A model generated the notes under the pieces. That model was not told the origin of the DNA. It searched no databases and saw nothing but the letters and a program-made list of their open reading frames with translations. DNA of 64,000 nt from DATLXU01 sp035575515 (GTDB taxonomy: Bacteria > Acidobacteriota > Blastocatellia > UBA7656): contig DATLXU010000060.1 of assembly GCA_035575515.1 (NCBI GenBank), forward strand, positions 78,835-142,834, given 5' to 3'. This document shows, piece after piece, positions 16,967 to 25,065 of this stretch. The number at the start of each line of letters is the position of its first letter. Position 1 is the stretch's first letter. The position numbers and the translations under genes were made by a program.

Positions 16967-19063
16967 CATGTCTTCTCCCGTGACGCGGCAGCGGTCGCGA
17001 AGTTCGGCCAATCGGCCTGCATCCCATGACGAGGTGTGGCCGTAGCGGTCGCCTGCGTATGCGAGTCCGTCGACGCGCTCGGACCCGCAACTTGGGCAAT
17101 GGCTGTGAAGTCCGCGCGAGCTTGCGCCGCAGCTCGCGCAAACGGTGAATTCGGGGCAGAAAACCAACCCCGCGCAGCCCGATTGATAAAAGGCCTGCGA
17201 GATCAAGCGGCCAAGATCATCTGCTTGAGGTTTCGATTCGCCCATCCAGATTTCAGTCGCCGCGTTGACGAATCCGAATTCGTGAAAGACTCCTTCGGTC
17301 CTGACTCGATCAAGTACGCTCACCCCGCTCGTCTGAGCGAGCCGCACGCCGTCCGTGTAATAGCCTGCGCCTGCACTGGCATCACCGCAGACGGCTCGCG
17401 CAGCTGTGTCGCCGAAAAATCTCAGGTCTAATCGCGCGAGGCGGTGTGCGGTGACTTCCGTAGATTGGCCGCTCAGCAGGAATCGAACTTTGTGCTTGTT
17501 CGACAGCCGCTCGATCTCGCGCTTCAAATGGGTTAGCACCTTGAGCGCAAACTCCATTGTCTCTTCCGAATCGTGAAGGTCGGATTGAAGCGCGGCGCGA
17601 CAGAGTTCATTCAGGCCGACTGGATTGATTGCGTGAATAGTCCAGTTGAGTTTCAGAAATGGCGCGCCGCTCGCCCGCGTAGCCAATGCTGCGAGCGGGC
17701 CGCGCTCGCCTAATGCTAAAAGCTTTTCAAGAAAGACTCGCTTTTCGAGATGAGCCTGCGCGGCAGTTTCCATCAATCGGGTCAATTCTTCAAACACCTG
17801 CACGTGATTTCCGGCGGCGAGGTATCCGACGCGCGGCAGGTTCAGCGATACGACCTGAAATTGAGCCGAGCGCATCGCATGAGTCGGCGTGCGCGCAATT
17901 GCCTGCTGGTCGCCTATGCCGTAGCGCCGATAAAATGTCCCTTCGTCGTCGCGGTCAAACGCGATGGTCAGGCCGCCGCGCTCGACTGCCAAACGACTCG
18001 CAAGCTCAAGAACGGCGCGGTAGCCCGCAATCTCGTTGAAGTGACGGTTGATGTGCAATATGAGTCGCGGCGTTAAAAAGGCGCGGCCCGAGCCGTCGCC
18101 TTCGATATAGACTTCAAACAACGCTTGCAGGAAGCGATGCGCTTCGTTCATGAAATCGCCGTAGGTCTGATCGAGCGTCTGCCCGCCCGGCCCGATTGCC
18201 TGGCAATTTTTCATGTAAGACGGCGCGTCCCAATCCAGATGCAGGTCTGAAAATATTATCTGCCCGCCGCGCGCAACCGCTGGCGCAGAGAATTCAAATA
18301 TCAATGTTTGAGCAAGTTGCTTAATTGTCCGGTCGTCCGCGTCAACAAGAAACGGCGCGATAGCGAAATTGAGCGAGTCCCAAACGACCGGGCCTGCGAG
18401 GTATCCTTGCAGCGCGGCTGAAAGTTTCACTATGTGCGCGGCCAGCACTTCAGCGCGGCGCGCGGGGCGCGAGCTTGCAAAGCCTTCGGGCAGGGTGATA
18501 CCGAACTCTTTGATGTAATCAACAGCCGACGTGAGCGAGTAGGGACGATCAACTGCGCCAATGCCATGAATGTGAATGTCTCCAACGAGGTGCGCGTTTG
18601 CGATCTGCTCTGAAAAGACGTTTATGATGGCGTACTCGCGCTTGATTGATTCGGCGAGCATCAGGCTTGTGCCTTCAGGGCCATAAGGCTGCGCGCTTGA
18701 TTCGCGAAACGAGCTGTGCATTATTCGATCAACGTCGTAGAACGGCACGCCCAGCCGCGTGTGCGAGCGATAAGAATCTTCAAGCCCGATCTCCAGCAGC
18801 TTCGCGTCAACCAGTCCGCGAATAAGCGATGAGCTTAATTGACGAAAGCCGAGCTTCTGAATCATCTCGCGGATTTCGAGGCTGATTTGATAAGCGAGGT
18901 CCGGGTCGAGGTTGGCTTCGCGCACGAGCGCGTCGGCGATGCGCTGGGAATCGAAAAGCGCAACATCTTCGTCCGATTGGCGCACGAGCACTTCTGGCTC
19001 ACCGCTGAACTCATCGGGTGAAATTTCCGGGTTGTCATTTGGAGAAATCCGGTCGGGATCCAT
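16964..19063 (-). CDS. NrdD-like anaerobic ribonucleotide reductase homologue with atypical radical sites
   Basis: The overall build matches class III ribonucleotide reductase: an ATP-cone-like N-terminus (LFDSQRIADALVREA), FSAPAVARGGQIIFSDLHLDWD, VVSLNLPRVGY, SGQSTEVTAHRLARLD, and a C-terminal zinc ribbon (C642xxC645, C656xxC659) before WDAGRLAELRDR. Two defining sites look altered. Where NrdD carries the thiyl-radical Cys (GCRS or RCTG before NLPR) this protein has HAMRS, with Met397 and no Cys nearby. Where the glycyl-radical RVTGY motif should stand, it reads YAGDRYG, the Gly being one position early. No nrdG activase is in the window. I start at ATG 19063 (699 residues), because the open frame to 19159 would overlap the divergent purN start. 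It may be a divergent or non-catalytic NrdD-family member. Confidence 0.75.
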   Translation of the reverse strand: MDPDRISPNDNPEISPDEFSGEPEVLVRQSDEDVALFDSQRIADALVREANLDPDLAYQISLEIREMIQKLGFRQLSSSLIRGLVDAKLLEIGLEDSYRSHTRLGVPFYDVDRIMHSSFRESSAQPYGPEGTSLMLAESIKREYAIINVFSEQIANAHLVGDIHIHGIGAVDRPYSLTSAVDYIKEFGITLPEGFASSRPARRAEVLAAHIVKLSAALQGYLAGPVVWDSLNFAIAPFLVDADDRTIKQLAQTLIFEFSAPAVARGGQIIFSDLHLDWDAPSYMKNCQAIGPGGQTLDQTYGDFMNEAHRFLQALFEVYIEGDGSGRAFLTPRLILHINRHFNEIAGYRAVLELASRLAVERGGLTIAFDRDDEGTFYRRYGIGDQQAIARTPTHAMRSAQFQVVSLNLPRVGYLAAGNHVQVFEELTRLMETAAQAHLEKRVFLEKLLALGERGPLAALATRASGAPFLKLNWTIHAINPVGLNELCRAALQSDLHDSEETMEFALKVLTHLKREIERLSNKHKVRFLLSGQSTEVTAHRLARLDLRFFGDTAARAVCGDASAGAGYYTDGVRLAQTSGVSVLDRVRTEGVFHEFGFVNAATEIWMGESKPQADDLGRLISQAFYQSGCAGLVFCPEFTVCASCGASSRGLHSHCPSCGSERVDGLAYAGDRYGHTSSWDAGRLAELRDRCRVTGEDM

Positions 19064-19152
19064 CGCGGAGTAAAGATACTTGTTTTGCGCGCCGGAAGCA
19101 ATGCCAATTGCGGCTTGCGCAGTCGTGCGCGTTAGGTTATGTTGCGCGCGGT

Positions 19153-19770
19153 ATGGCAAAACCGAGAATCGGAATTCTCATCTCAGGTCGAGGCTCGAAC
19201 ATGGTCGCGCTGCTCGACGCAATGCGCGAAGGTCGACTCGATGCAGAGGCGGCTGTCGTCATCAGCAACATCGAATCGGCTGCCGGATTAGCGAAGGCTC
19301 AGGAGCGCGGCGTTGACACTCTTTTCATCAGCCACAGAGGGCGCGCGCGCGAAGAGTACGACAGAGAAATGATTGTTGAATTAAAGCGGCGCGGTGTGGA
19401 ACTTGTTTGCCTTGCAGGTTATATGCGGCTGCTCAGTGCGGAGTTTATCCGCGCGTTTGAGAATCGCATTCTCAATATTCACCCGTCGCTGCTGCCTGCA
19501 TTTCCCGGTCTCAACGCGCAGCGACAGGCGCTTGAGCACGGCGTCAAAATAACTGGCTGCACGGTGCACATAGTTGATGAAGAACTCGATCACGGGCCTA
19601 TAGTTTTGCAGCGCGCGGTTGAAGTGCGCGACGACGATACGGTTGAAACACTCTCGGCGCGGATACTCGAACAGGAGCATCGTATTTACGCGGAAGCGGT
19701 GCGGCGCGCGCTCAGTCCCGGCTTTCGCATTGAAGGTAGAAGGACGTTTTTTGCCGAATCCTTCGGCTGA
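19153..19770 (+). CDS. purN: Phosphoribosylglycinamide formyltransferase 1
   Basis: A 205-residue protein with the GART signatures: N-terminal ILISGRGSNMVALLDAM for phosphate binding, NIHPSLLPAFPGLNAQ with the catalytic His, and GCTVHIVDEELDHGPI with the catalytic Asp. It transfers a formyl group from 10-formyltetrahydrofolate to GAR in purine synthesis. The ATG at 19153 fits the usual family start (MAKPRIGILISG). An open frame continues 45 codons upstream, but that stretch is divergent promoter space shared with the NrdD-like gene. No other pur genes are adjacent. Confidence 0.93.
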   Translation: MAKPRIGILISGRGSNMVALLDAMREGRLDAEAAVVISNIESAAGLAKAQERGVDTLFISHRGRAREEYDREMIVELKRRGVELVCLAGYMRLLSAEFIRAFENRILNIHPSLLPAFPGLNAQRQALEHGVKITGCTVHIVDEELDHGPIVLQRAVEVRDDDTVETLSARILEQEHRIYAEAVRRALSPGFRIEGRRTFFAESFG

Positions 19771-19779
19771 AAAGATTAT

Positions 19780-19847
19780 GGCAGCGACCCGGTGTCGGAC
19801 TGCCTCGAAAGGACGATTCTACCAGCGTTATTTATCGGGTCGCTGCC
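19780..19847. repeat. 12 bp perfect inverted repeat downstream of purN
   Basis: GGCAGCGACCCG (19780-19791) and CGGGTCGCTGCC (19836-19847) are exact inverse complements separated by 44 bases. A second inner pair, GGTGTCGG / CCGGACACC, lies at about 19791 and 19861. The element sits between convergent purN and the TPR gene and could form a structured 3' end. Confidence 0.6.
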
Positions 19848-19937
19848 TATTACTTAGATTGCCGGACACCCCCGATGGAGTTGCCTGCCCGTTTTGTGAA
19901 AATTTTTTCGCGCTCGCTGGCTTCTAAAGTCCGGTTT

Positions 19938-20669
19938 CTAATCCAATCCGGCCTGCTGTGCCGCCTTCACATCCGCGCTCGTCCTCAAATCGGCTATCAT
20001 CGCGGGCGCTTTCGATTGCATTAACCGCCGACAGCGTTCGAGGTTGTAGCTGGCATCCGTAAAGCCGCCGTCCGATTGCTGAAGTGCAATGCGAAATTCG
20101 CGTTCGGCATCCGTTATGCGGCCAAGCATCACAAATACAACTCCGAGGTTGTTATGACAGGCAGGCAGCGGGAATTTGGATTGAGCGATGGCCCGGCGAT
20201 AATTCTCGATTGCGCCGGCGTAGTCGCCCCCGCGTTGAAGCGCCAGTCCTAGCTTGAACAGCGATGCGGAGTGCCGCCCGCTGGAAGCCCGCGCTGCCTG
20301 ATTGAATGCCTCCTTCGCTTCACGGTAGCGGCCCATCTCTTCGAGCGCGACGCCGAGCGCATAAGATGCGTTCACGTAGCGGCCCGCACGCGCTTTGATT
20401 GCCGCTCGATACCACTTCACAGCTTCGCTCTTGCGACCTAGCTTGTAATTGCAAACGCCAATGTTATAGCTCGCTTCGGCATAGAAGCTGCCCGTAGGAT
20501 TAAGAGCCTGTTGGTATTCGTATATTGCAAGTTCATACTGACCACGCTCGAAGGCTTGATTGCCCATCTCTAACGCTTCGCGTTCACCGTCGGCGAGCGC
20601 GATGGACGCTGTCGCCAATAGAAGAGTCATGGTTGCAGTAATCGCATTGATAAGCCTGTTGATGCGCAT
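19938..20669 (-). CDS. Secreted tetratricopeptide-repeat protein
   Basis: A 243-residue protein with a signal peptide (cleavage after SIALA at about residue 26) and about five TPR units: EMGNQAFERGQYELAIYEYQQAL, YAEASYNIGVCNYKLGRKSEAVKWYRAAI, YVNASYALGVALEEMGRYREAKEAF, and so on. The repeat phrasing is like the TPR protein at 10868-11674, so the two are distant paralogs. A periplasmic scaffold or peptide-binding role is likely for the family. A 9 bp stem lies just before the start codon. The ribosome site AAGGAAGGAT is strong. Confidence 0.85.
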   Translation of the reverse strand: MRINRLINAITATMTLLLATASIALADGEREALEMGNQAFERGQYELAIYEYQQALNPTGSFYAEASYNIGVCNYKLGRKSEAVKWYRAAIKARAGRYVNASYALGVALEEMGRYREAKEAFNQAARASSGRHSASLFKLGLALQRGGDYAGAIENYRRAIAQSKFPLPACHNNLGVVFVMLGRITDAEREFRIALQQSDGGFTDASYNLERCRRLMQSKAPAMIADLRTSADVKAAQQAGLD

Positions 20670-20679
20670 TATCCTTCCT

Positions 20680-20709
20680 TGTCGGCGCGGAATGTTTTAT
20701 GCGCCGACA
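20680..20709 (-). promoter_or_regulatory. 9 bp hairpin or operator upstream of the TPR gene
   Basis: TGTCGGCGC (20680-20688) and GCGCCGACA (20701-20709) are perfect inverse complements with a 12-base AT-rich loop. The element ends 11 bp before the TPR start codon and lies just upstream of its ribosome site. It may be a repressor operator or an mRNA hairpin affecting translation; the sequence alone does not decide. Confidence 0.45.
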
Positions 20710-20796
20710 GGAGAGAGTCTAAGGAGAGCAAACAGGTCTTTCTTTCAAAAAGTTGCTGAGGTTTTTCAAATCTTGCTGAAAAGCAATCCGCGCTTC

Positions 20797-21681
20797 TCAG
20801 CGCCCGCTCACGTCGCGGTAGGATTTAGGCGTAAGCCCTGTGAATCGGCGAAAGATAGTTGTGAAATGGCTCTGGCTCTTGAAGCCGACCCGCAAGCCTA
20901 TTTCAACAATCGGCAATTGCGTATCCACGAGCAATGCTTTCGCGCGCTCGATTCTGCTCCTGATTAAAAACTGATGCGGAGTCAGGCCCGCCGCCTGTTT
21001 GAATGCGCGGGTGAAGTGGTAAGGACTCAAATCAACCGCGTCGGCTATCTCGGCAAGCGCAAGGTCGCGGCTCAGGTTATCGGCAATGAACTCGGTGGCG
21101 AGCCTGAGCCTGCGTCCCGACAATCCGCCCGCAGGCTCGCGCAGTTTGTGTCCCGCAACGGAATAATTGCGAAGCAGATACACAGCGAGAATGTTGGCAA
21201 GCGATTCGGCATAGAGTCGCCCGGCGGGTCGCTCGGACGCAGCTTCCCTTGCGAGCGCCTGTCCAATTTGTCTTATTAACGCATCTTGCGCGGAGCAATT
21301 CTCTGTCAACACAACGCGACCGGTCAACAGCGAATCCGCTGCCGCGCGCTCAAGCAGGCGGGGTTCGAGAAAGAGCGATATGTGTTCAATCTCATCATCC
21401 CATCGCGCAGAATAAGGCTGGCCTGCAGGAAGGATTGATGTCTGGCCTACGATTGCGGGTCCGGTTCTGTTTTTGCCCGTCGCCGAATGCAGTTCTGAGA
21501 TGAAGGAGCCATCGAGCGTAATAACGATATAGTGTTCGGCGTTCCAGCGTTTGCTCATTTCGCCACTGCGCAGGCGCGTGTGTTGCACCCTTATTCCGTC
21601 CCACGCTTTAGTGTGCTTGAAGATGAATCGCGGTTGAGAAGGCTCAGCCTGCTGCGTAATGAGGCGTCGTTGCGTGTACAT
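20797..21681 (-). CDS. AraC-family transcriptional regulator
   Basis: The last 100 residues form a clear AraC/XylS double helix-turn-helix: LSRDLALAEIADAVDLSPYHFTRAFKQAAGLTPHQFLIRSRIERAKALL, then LPIVEIGLRVGFKSQSHFTTIFRRFTGLTPKSYRD. The N-terminal 190 residues read as a cupin-like sensing domain (SEMHSATG and LPAGQPYSARWDDEIEHISLFLEPRLL-like strands). No likely target gene is adjacent in the same operon. The flanking genes are an unlinked TPR protein and a repeat-containing spacer. Confidence 0.9.
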   Translation of the reverse strand: MYTQRRLITQQAEPSQPRFIFKHTKAWDGIRVQHTRLRSGEMSKRWNAEHYIVITLDGSFISELHSATGKNRTGPAIVGQTSILPAGQPYSARWDDEIEHISLFLEPRLLERAAADSLLTGRVVLTENCSAQDALIRQIGQALAREAASERPAGRLYAESLANILAVYLLRNYSVAGHKLREPAGGLSGRRLRLATEFIADNLSRDLALAEIADAVDLSPYHFTRAFKQAAGLTPHQFLIRSRIERAKALLVDTQLPIVEIGLRVGFKSQSHFTTIFRRFTGLTPKSYRDVSGR

Positions 21682-21796
21682 CGAGCTTCCTCCCTGCTAT
21701 TGAAGATGATTTGAAGTTTTCCCTGCTTCTACGAGTATAACGAGCCGATTGTCCCTGAGCTAATGATGCGAGGTAGGAATAAATGAAAATGGCTTG

Positions 21797-21877
21797 TAAG
21801 GGCGGACGTTCCTGCCCGCCCCTGAATGATAATATAGAAGCTCCGCAAACAGGGCGACCACCGCAGGGCCGCCCCTA
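21797..21877. repeat. Paired GGGCGGACGTTCCTGCCCGCCCCT / GGGCGACCACCGCAGGGCCGCCCCT repeats
   Basis: Two imperfect palindromic units of about 27 bp (21797-21823 and 21851-21877) both start AGGGCG and end GCCCCT(A/G)A. Each can fold on itself (GGGCGG..CCGCCC; GGGCG..CGCCC). They lie between the AraC gene and the glycine-zipper gene. Two neighbouring copies suggest a dispersed palindromic element. Confidence 0.6.
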
Positions 21878-21896
21878 AAAAACATCCGAATCAGTG

Positions 21897-22661
21897 CTAA
21901 CGAATCGAGCGAATGGTGAAAGTGATTGGACGAGTCGTCACCATGCCGATTTCGGTTCCGCTGCGAAGCTCGGCTTCGTTGCCCTTTGTAAGCAGCGCCC
22001 CAGCCACACCCGCGCCCGCTCCGAGCACTGCGCCGATGCCCGCGCCTTTCGCGCCGCCAATCACGCCGCCGAGTATTGCGCCGCCTGCCGTTCCGCCGCC
22101 AACATAAATAATCTGTCGCTTGTCAGAAGACCGACCGCTCACTTCGTTCTCCGCATCAACCTCGCCGTGACGGTCGTCTTGAAGCTCGGTCAGCACGCCG
22201 TCAATCGAATACTTCTTGCCGTCTGGCACGACGAGCGTATCGAACGCAACGGCAAGCTGTCCTTCGCGCCCGCGCGAGCGCGCAGGGATGGCCGATGTCA
22301 CGCGGCCCTCGACGATTGAGCCTGCCGGAACGACCTCAACTCCGTCGGCATAGACCGGCGTGATGACCGTCGCTTTGAACCGGTCGCCCATGCGCGATTT
22401 GCCTGAGCTGATAGTTTGATTCATCCTCAACCGGAAGTACTGATTCTGATCGAGCCTGTAGGTAGCATAGACCGGCCCGACGACTGCCGGAGCAGGCTCA
22501 TTGTACGTCGGTCGGGCGACGGCGCGCGCCCGCGTAATGCGCGACTTGCGCGTCATCGTAGGCTTGCGCTTCGTGTGCGCTTCGATTGATTGCGCGAGCG
22601 GCGAGCCTGCGCTTATCAACAACGCAATCGCCGCGAGTGAACTGACGAGAATCCTCTTCAT
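21897..22661 (-). CDS. Secreted glycine-zipper protein
   Basis: I start at ATG 22661, which has GGGGAGAG upstream and begins a signal peptide (MKRILVSSLAAIALLISAGSPLAQ). The central part (GDRFKATVITPVYADGVEVVPAGSIVEGRV) resembles the beta region of conjugation TrbI/VirB10-like and other envelope proteins. The C-terminus holds a strong glycine zipper at about residues 180-225 (GGGTAGGAILGGVIGGAKGAG), which usually inserts in membranes or packs as a Gly-rich hairpin. No conjugation genes are nearby, so a general envelope role is more likely. Function not assigned. Confidence 0.75.
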   Translation of the reverse strand: MKRILVSSLAAIALLISAGSPLAQSIEAHTKRKPTMTRKSRITRARAVARPTYNEPAPAVVGPVYATYRLDQNQYFRLRMNQTISSGKSRMGDRFKATVITPVYADGVEVVPAGSIVEGRVTSAIPARSRGREGQLAVAFDTLVVPDGKKYSIDGVLTELQDDRHGEVDAENEVSGRSSDKRQIIYVGGGTAGGAILGGVIGGAKGAGIGAVLGAGAGVAGALLTKGNEAELRSGTEIGMVTTRPITFTIRSIR

Positions 22662-22843
22662 AACTCTCTCCCCTTCCTGCTGCATTTCCAATTTTGAAAT
22701 TGGGCTTATTGATTTCGTTACGGCGATAAGATGAGAGGTGAAGCGCACGGCGTTGTCTTTGCAGAAAGCGGCTAAGATTATTCAGGCTGAACAATTAACA
22801 GACCATTTCGTCTTATGGGCAACACGATTTCGTGCCCGGTTGA

Positions 22844-23080
22844 TTAATCAGAATCTCTAGCGGGATTCAGATACGCCCTCTTAAGGCGAAGCCATAGTTC
22901 TCTTACTTCCGCTTCTTCTTTCTGCAACTGCTCGTCCCATCCCATCTGTTTAGCCGATGCCATCAGCGCATCTGTCTGCCTCAGTTTCAATTCAATGCTT
23001 GTCGAGCGCAGTTCTTCAACCTCTAAAGCGTTAGCCAGTTCGTAGCGCGCCTTGAATGCTTGGGCTTCGTCTTTCGTCAT
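22844..23080 (-). CDS. Small helical protein co-transcribed with uvrC
   Basis: This 78-residue soluble, highly charged protein is predicted to be mostly helical (MTKDEAQAFKARYELANALE, IELKLRQTDALMASAKQM, LQKEEAEVRELWLRLKRAYL). AAGGAA lies six bases before its ATG, and it starts only 11 bp after the uvrC stop on the same strand, so they are very likely one transcript. No family is recognised with confidence. A role in DNA repair is suggested by linkage only. Confidence 0.65.
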   Translation of the reverse strand: MTKDEAQAFKARYELANALEVEELRSTSIELKLRQTDALMASAKQMGWDEQLQKEEAEVRELWLRLKRAYLNPARDSD

Positions 23081-23091
23081 TGCTTATTCCT

Positions 23092-24936
23092 TCAGTTCTC
23101 TGATTCTACATCATCTGAGGCTTCGGCCTCTCTCTTTTTGAGATTGGCAAAATGCTCAAGGATGCGCTCGGCCTGCGTCGCTCCGACGAACGGTTTCAAT
23201 TCCGCGAAGCTCGCTTCCGACACGCGCTTGAGGCTCCCGAAGTTGCGAAGCAATCGCTGCTTCAATTTTTCGCCTACGCCGGGAATCGAAGTTAAATCAG
23301 AACGGAAATCGCGCATCGCCCTTCGCTTGCGATGATAGGTCACAGCAAACCGGTGAGTCTCGTCGCGTATCATCTGAATCAGATGCAAAACTGGCGAATG
23401 ATGATCTAAGCGGACAGGCTCGTCTTTGCCTTTGACGAACAATAACTCTTCGCGCTTGGCAATCGAAGCCGTCGGCAACGCCTCAAGCCCAAGCTCGTGG
23501 AGCGCGCGCGCAGCAGCCGCAAGCTGCCCTTTGCCTCCGTCAATCAAAACCAGATTCGGCAACGGCCTGTCTTCGCGCAGCAGCCGCGAATACCTTCGGC
23601 CAACGACTTCGTACATTGATTGAAAATCATCTGCGCGGCCTTCGACCGAACGCACTTTAAACTTTCTATAATCAGACTTCTTCATCTCGCCGTGCTCGCA
23701 GACTACCATCGAGGCGACGTTCTCATCGCCCTGAATATTTGAAATATCAAACGACTCGATGCGCTCAGGCAACTCAGGCAGTTCCAGAGCCTCTTGAAGC
23801 TCCTGCAAAACTTTCTGCATATCGGGCCGCTGCACGCGGAAGCGTCCATCGAAATTCAACCGCGCGTTCTTCTCGACAAGATCAATCAAGTCGCGCTTAA
23901 CGCCGCGCTGCGGCGCGGTGATGCGAACGCGCCGCCCGCGCAGATTCGACAAGTACTCCTCAAGCAGCGCGCGGTCTTCAAAATCTACGGGGATGTGAAC
24001 CTCGCCCGGCGCGTAATCGCCTGCGGTGTAGTATTGCTTGAGCGCCTGCCCTAAGAAATGTCCGGGATCAAAAGGCTCCGTGATGTCTTCCCAATAGAAC
24101 TCGCGCTTGCCGACGATCTTTCCTTCGCGCATCGTGAAGAGCGCGAGCGCAAGCTGATGCCCTTCGCGGTAGTAGCCGAAGATGTCAACGTCTTCGCCTG
24201 AAACGGTCATCATCTTCTGCTGCTCGCCCAGTCGCTCGATAGTCTTCAATTGATCTCGATAACGCGCCGCCGCTTCAAATCGCAACTCGTCTGACGCTTT
24301 CAGCATTCGCTCCTTTAGCGCAGCTTCGAGGTCAGCCTTCTTCCCCTGAAGCAGCATCTCAACGTCGCGCACAGCTTCGTCGTAATGCTCAAGCGTGCAG
24401 AGTTCTTTCACGCACGGCCCCAAGCATCGTTTGATGTGATACTCAAGGCACGGGCGGTCGGCCTTGCCGTCAATCTCCATCGTGCAGGTGCGAAGCTGAA
24501 AGTGGCGATTGATTAAATCGAGCGTCTGCCACGCAAGCGACGGCGGCAGGTATGGGCCATAGTATCGCGAGCCGTCTTTGACAATCTTTCGCGCGATGAT
24601 GGCGCGCGGCGCAGGCTCGTTTGTGATTTTGATGTGCGGGTATTGCTTGTCGTCTTTGAGCAGGATGTTGAAAGGCGGCTTGTGCTTTTTTATGAGATTG
24701 CTTTCAAGCGCGAGCGCCTCAATCTCATTATCGGTGACAATCAGTTCAAAGTCAGCGATGCGCGAGACAAGCTCATCGGTCTTGGCATCGCGCGAACGTG
24801 ATGCTTGAAAGTACTGCCGCACGCGATTGCGAAGGTTCTTGGCCTTGCCGACGTAGAGAACCTTGTTCCGTTCGTCGCGGTAGATATAACAGCCGGGCTG
24901 CGTCGGCAGGCTTGCGAGTTTTTCTGCGAGCGTCAT
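23092..24936 (-). CDS. uvrC: Excinuclease ABC subunit C
   Basis: A 614-residue protein with the full UvrC layout: N-terminal GIY-YIG nuclease (PGCYIYRDERNKVLYVGKAKNLRNRVRQYF), a Cys-containing core (RPCLEYHIKRCLGPC), a UVR motif region (LQGKKADLEAALKERM), the RNase H-like second nuclease with ESFDISNIQG and LVLIDGGKGQL, and C-terminal helix-hairpin-helix repeats (LTSIPGVGEKLKQRLLRNFGS). It makes the two incisions flanking DNA lesions in nucleotide excision repair with UvrA and UvrB, neither of which is in the window. Confidence 0.96.
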   Translation of the reverse strand: MTLAEKLASLPTQPGCYIYRDERNKVLYVGKAKNLRNRVRQYFQASRSRDAKTDELVSRIADFELIVTDNEIEALALESNLIKKHKPPFNILLKDDKQYPHIKITNEPAPRAIIARKIVKDGSRYYGPYLPPSLAWQTLDLINRHFQLRTCTMEIDGKADRPCLEYHIKRCLGPCVKELCTLEHYDEAVRDVEMLLQGKKADLEAALKERMLKASDELRFEAAARYRDQLKTIERLGEQQKMMTVSGEDVDIFGYYREGHQLALALFTMREGKIVGKREFYWEDITEPFDPGHFLGQALKQYYTAGDYAPGEVHIPVDFEDRALLEEYLSNLRGRRVRITAPQRGVKRDLIDLVEKNARLNFDGRFRVQRPDMQKVLQELQEALELPELPERIESFDISNIQGDENVASMVVCEHGEMKKSDYRKFKVRSVEGRADDFQSMYEVVGRRYSRLLREDRPLPNLVLIDGGKGQLAAAARALHELGLEALPTASIAKREELLFVKGKDEPVRLDHHSPVLHLIQMIRDETHRFAVTYHRKRRAMRDFRSDLTSIPGVGEKLKQRLLRNFGSLKRVSEASFAELKPFVGATQAERILEHFANLKKREAEASDDVESEN

Positions 24937-24947
24937 AGGCAGGTGTC

Positions 24948-25065
24948 AGTGGTCAGTGGCCGGTGATCAGTTGAAAGGCTAATGTCTTGAAAATGGCTCT
25001 GGAAGCCCGTTTCAAGGCGACGATCAATTCTTCACCTGCCCACTGACCACCGGCCACTGACCACT
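24948..25065. repeat. 18 bp perfect inverted repeat of CAGTGGT words
   Basis: AGTGGTCAGTGGCCGGTG (24948-24965) and CACCGGCCACTGACCACT (25048-25065) are exact inverse complements 82 bases apart. The left arm sits just upstream of the uvrC start, and the right arm overlaps the stop codon of the next gene on the same strand. It is the cleanest member of the window's inverted-word family. Confidence 0.8.

Noticed and set aside
24948..25065. Attachment site or IS inverted ends
   Set aside because: The 18 bp inverted repeat encloses only about 80 bp with no transposase and shares words with other spacers; it fits the repeat family better.
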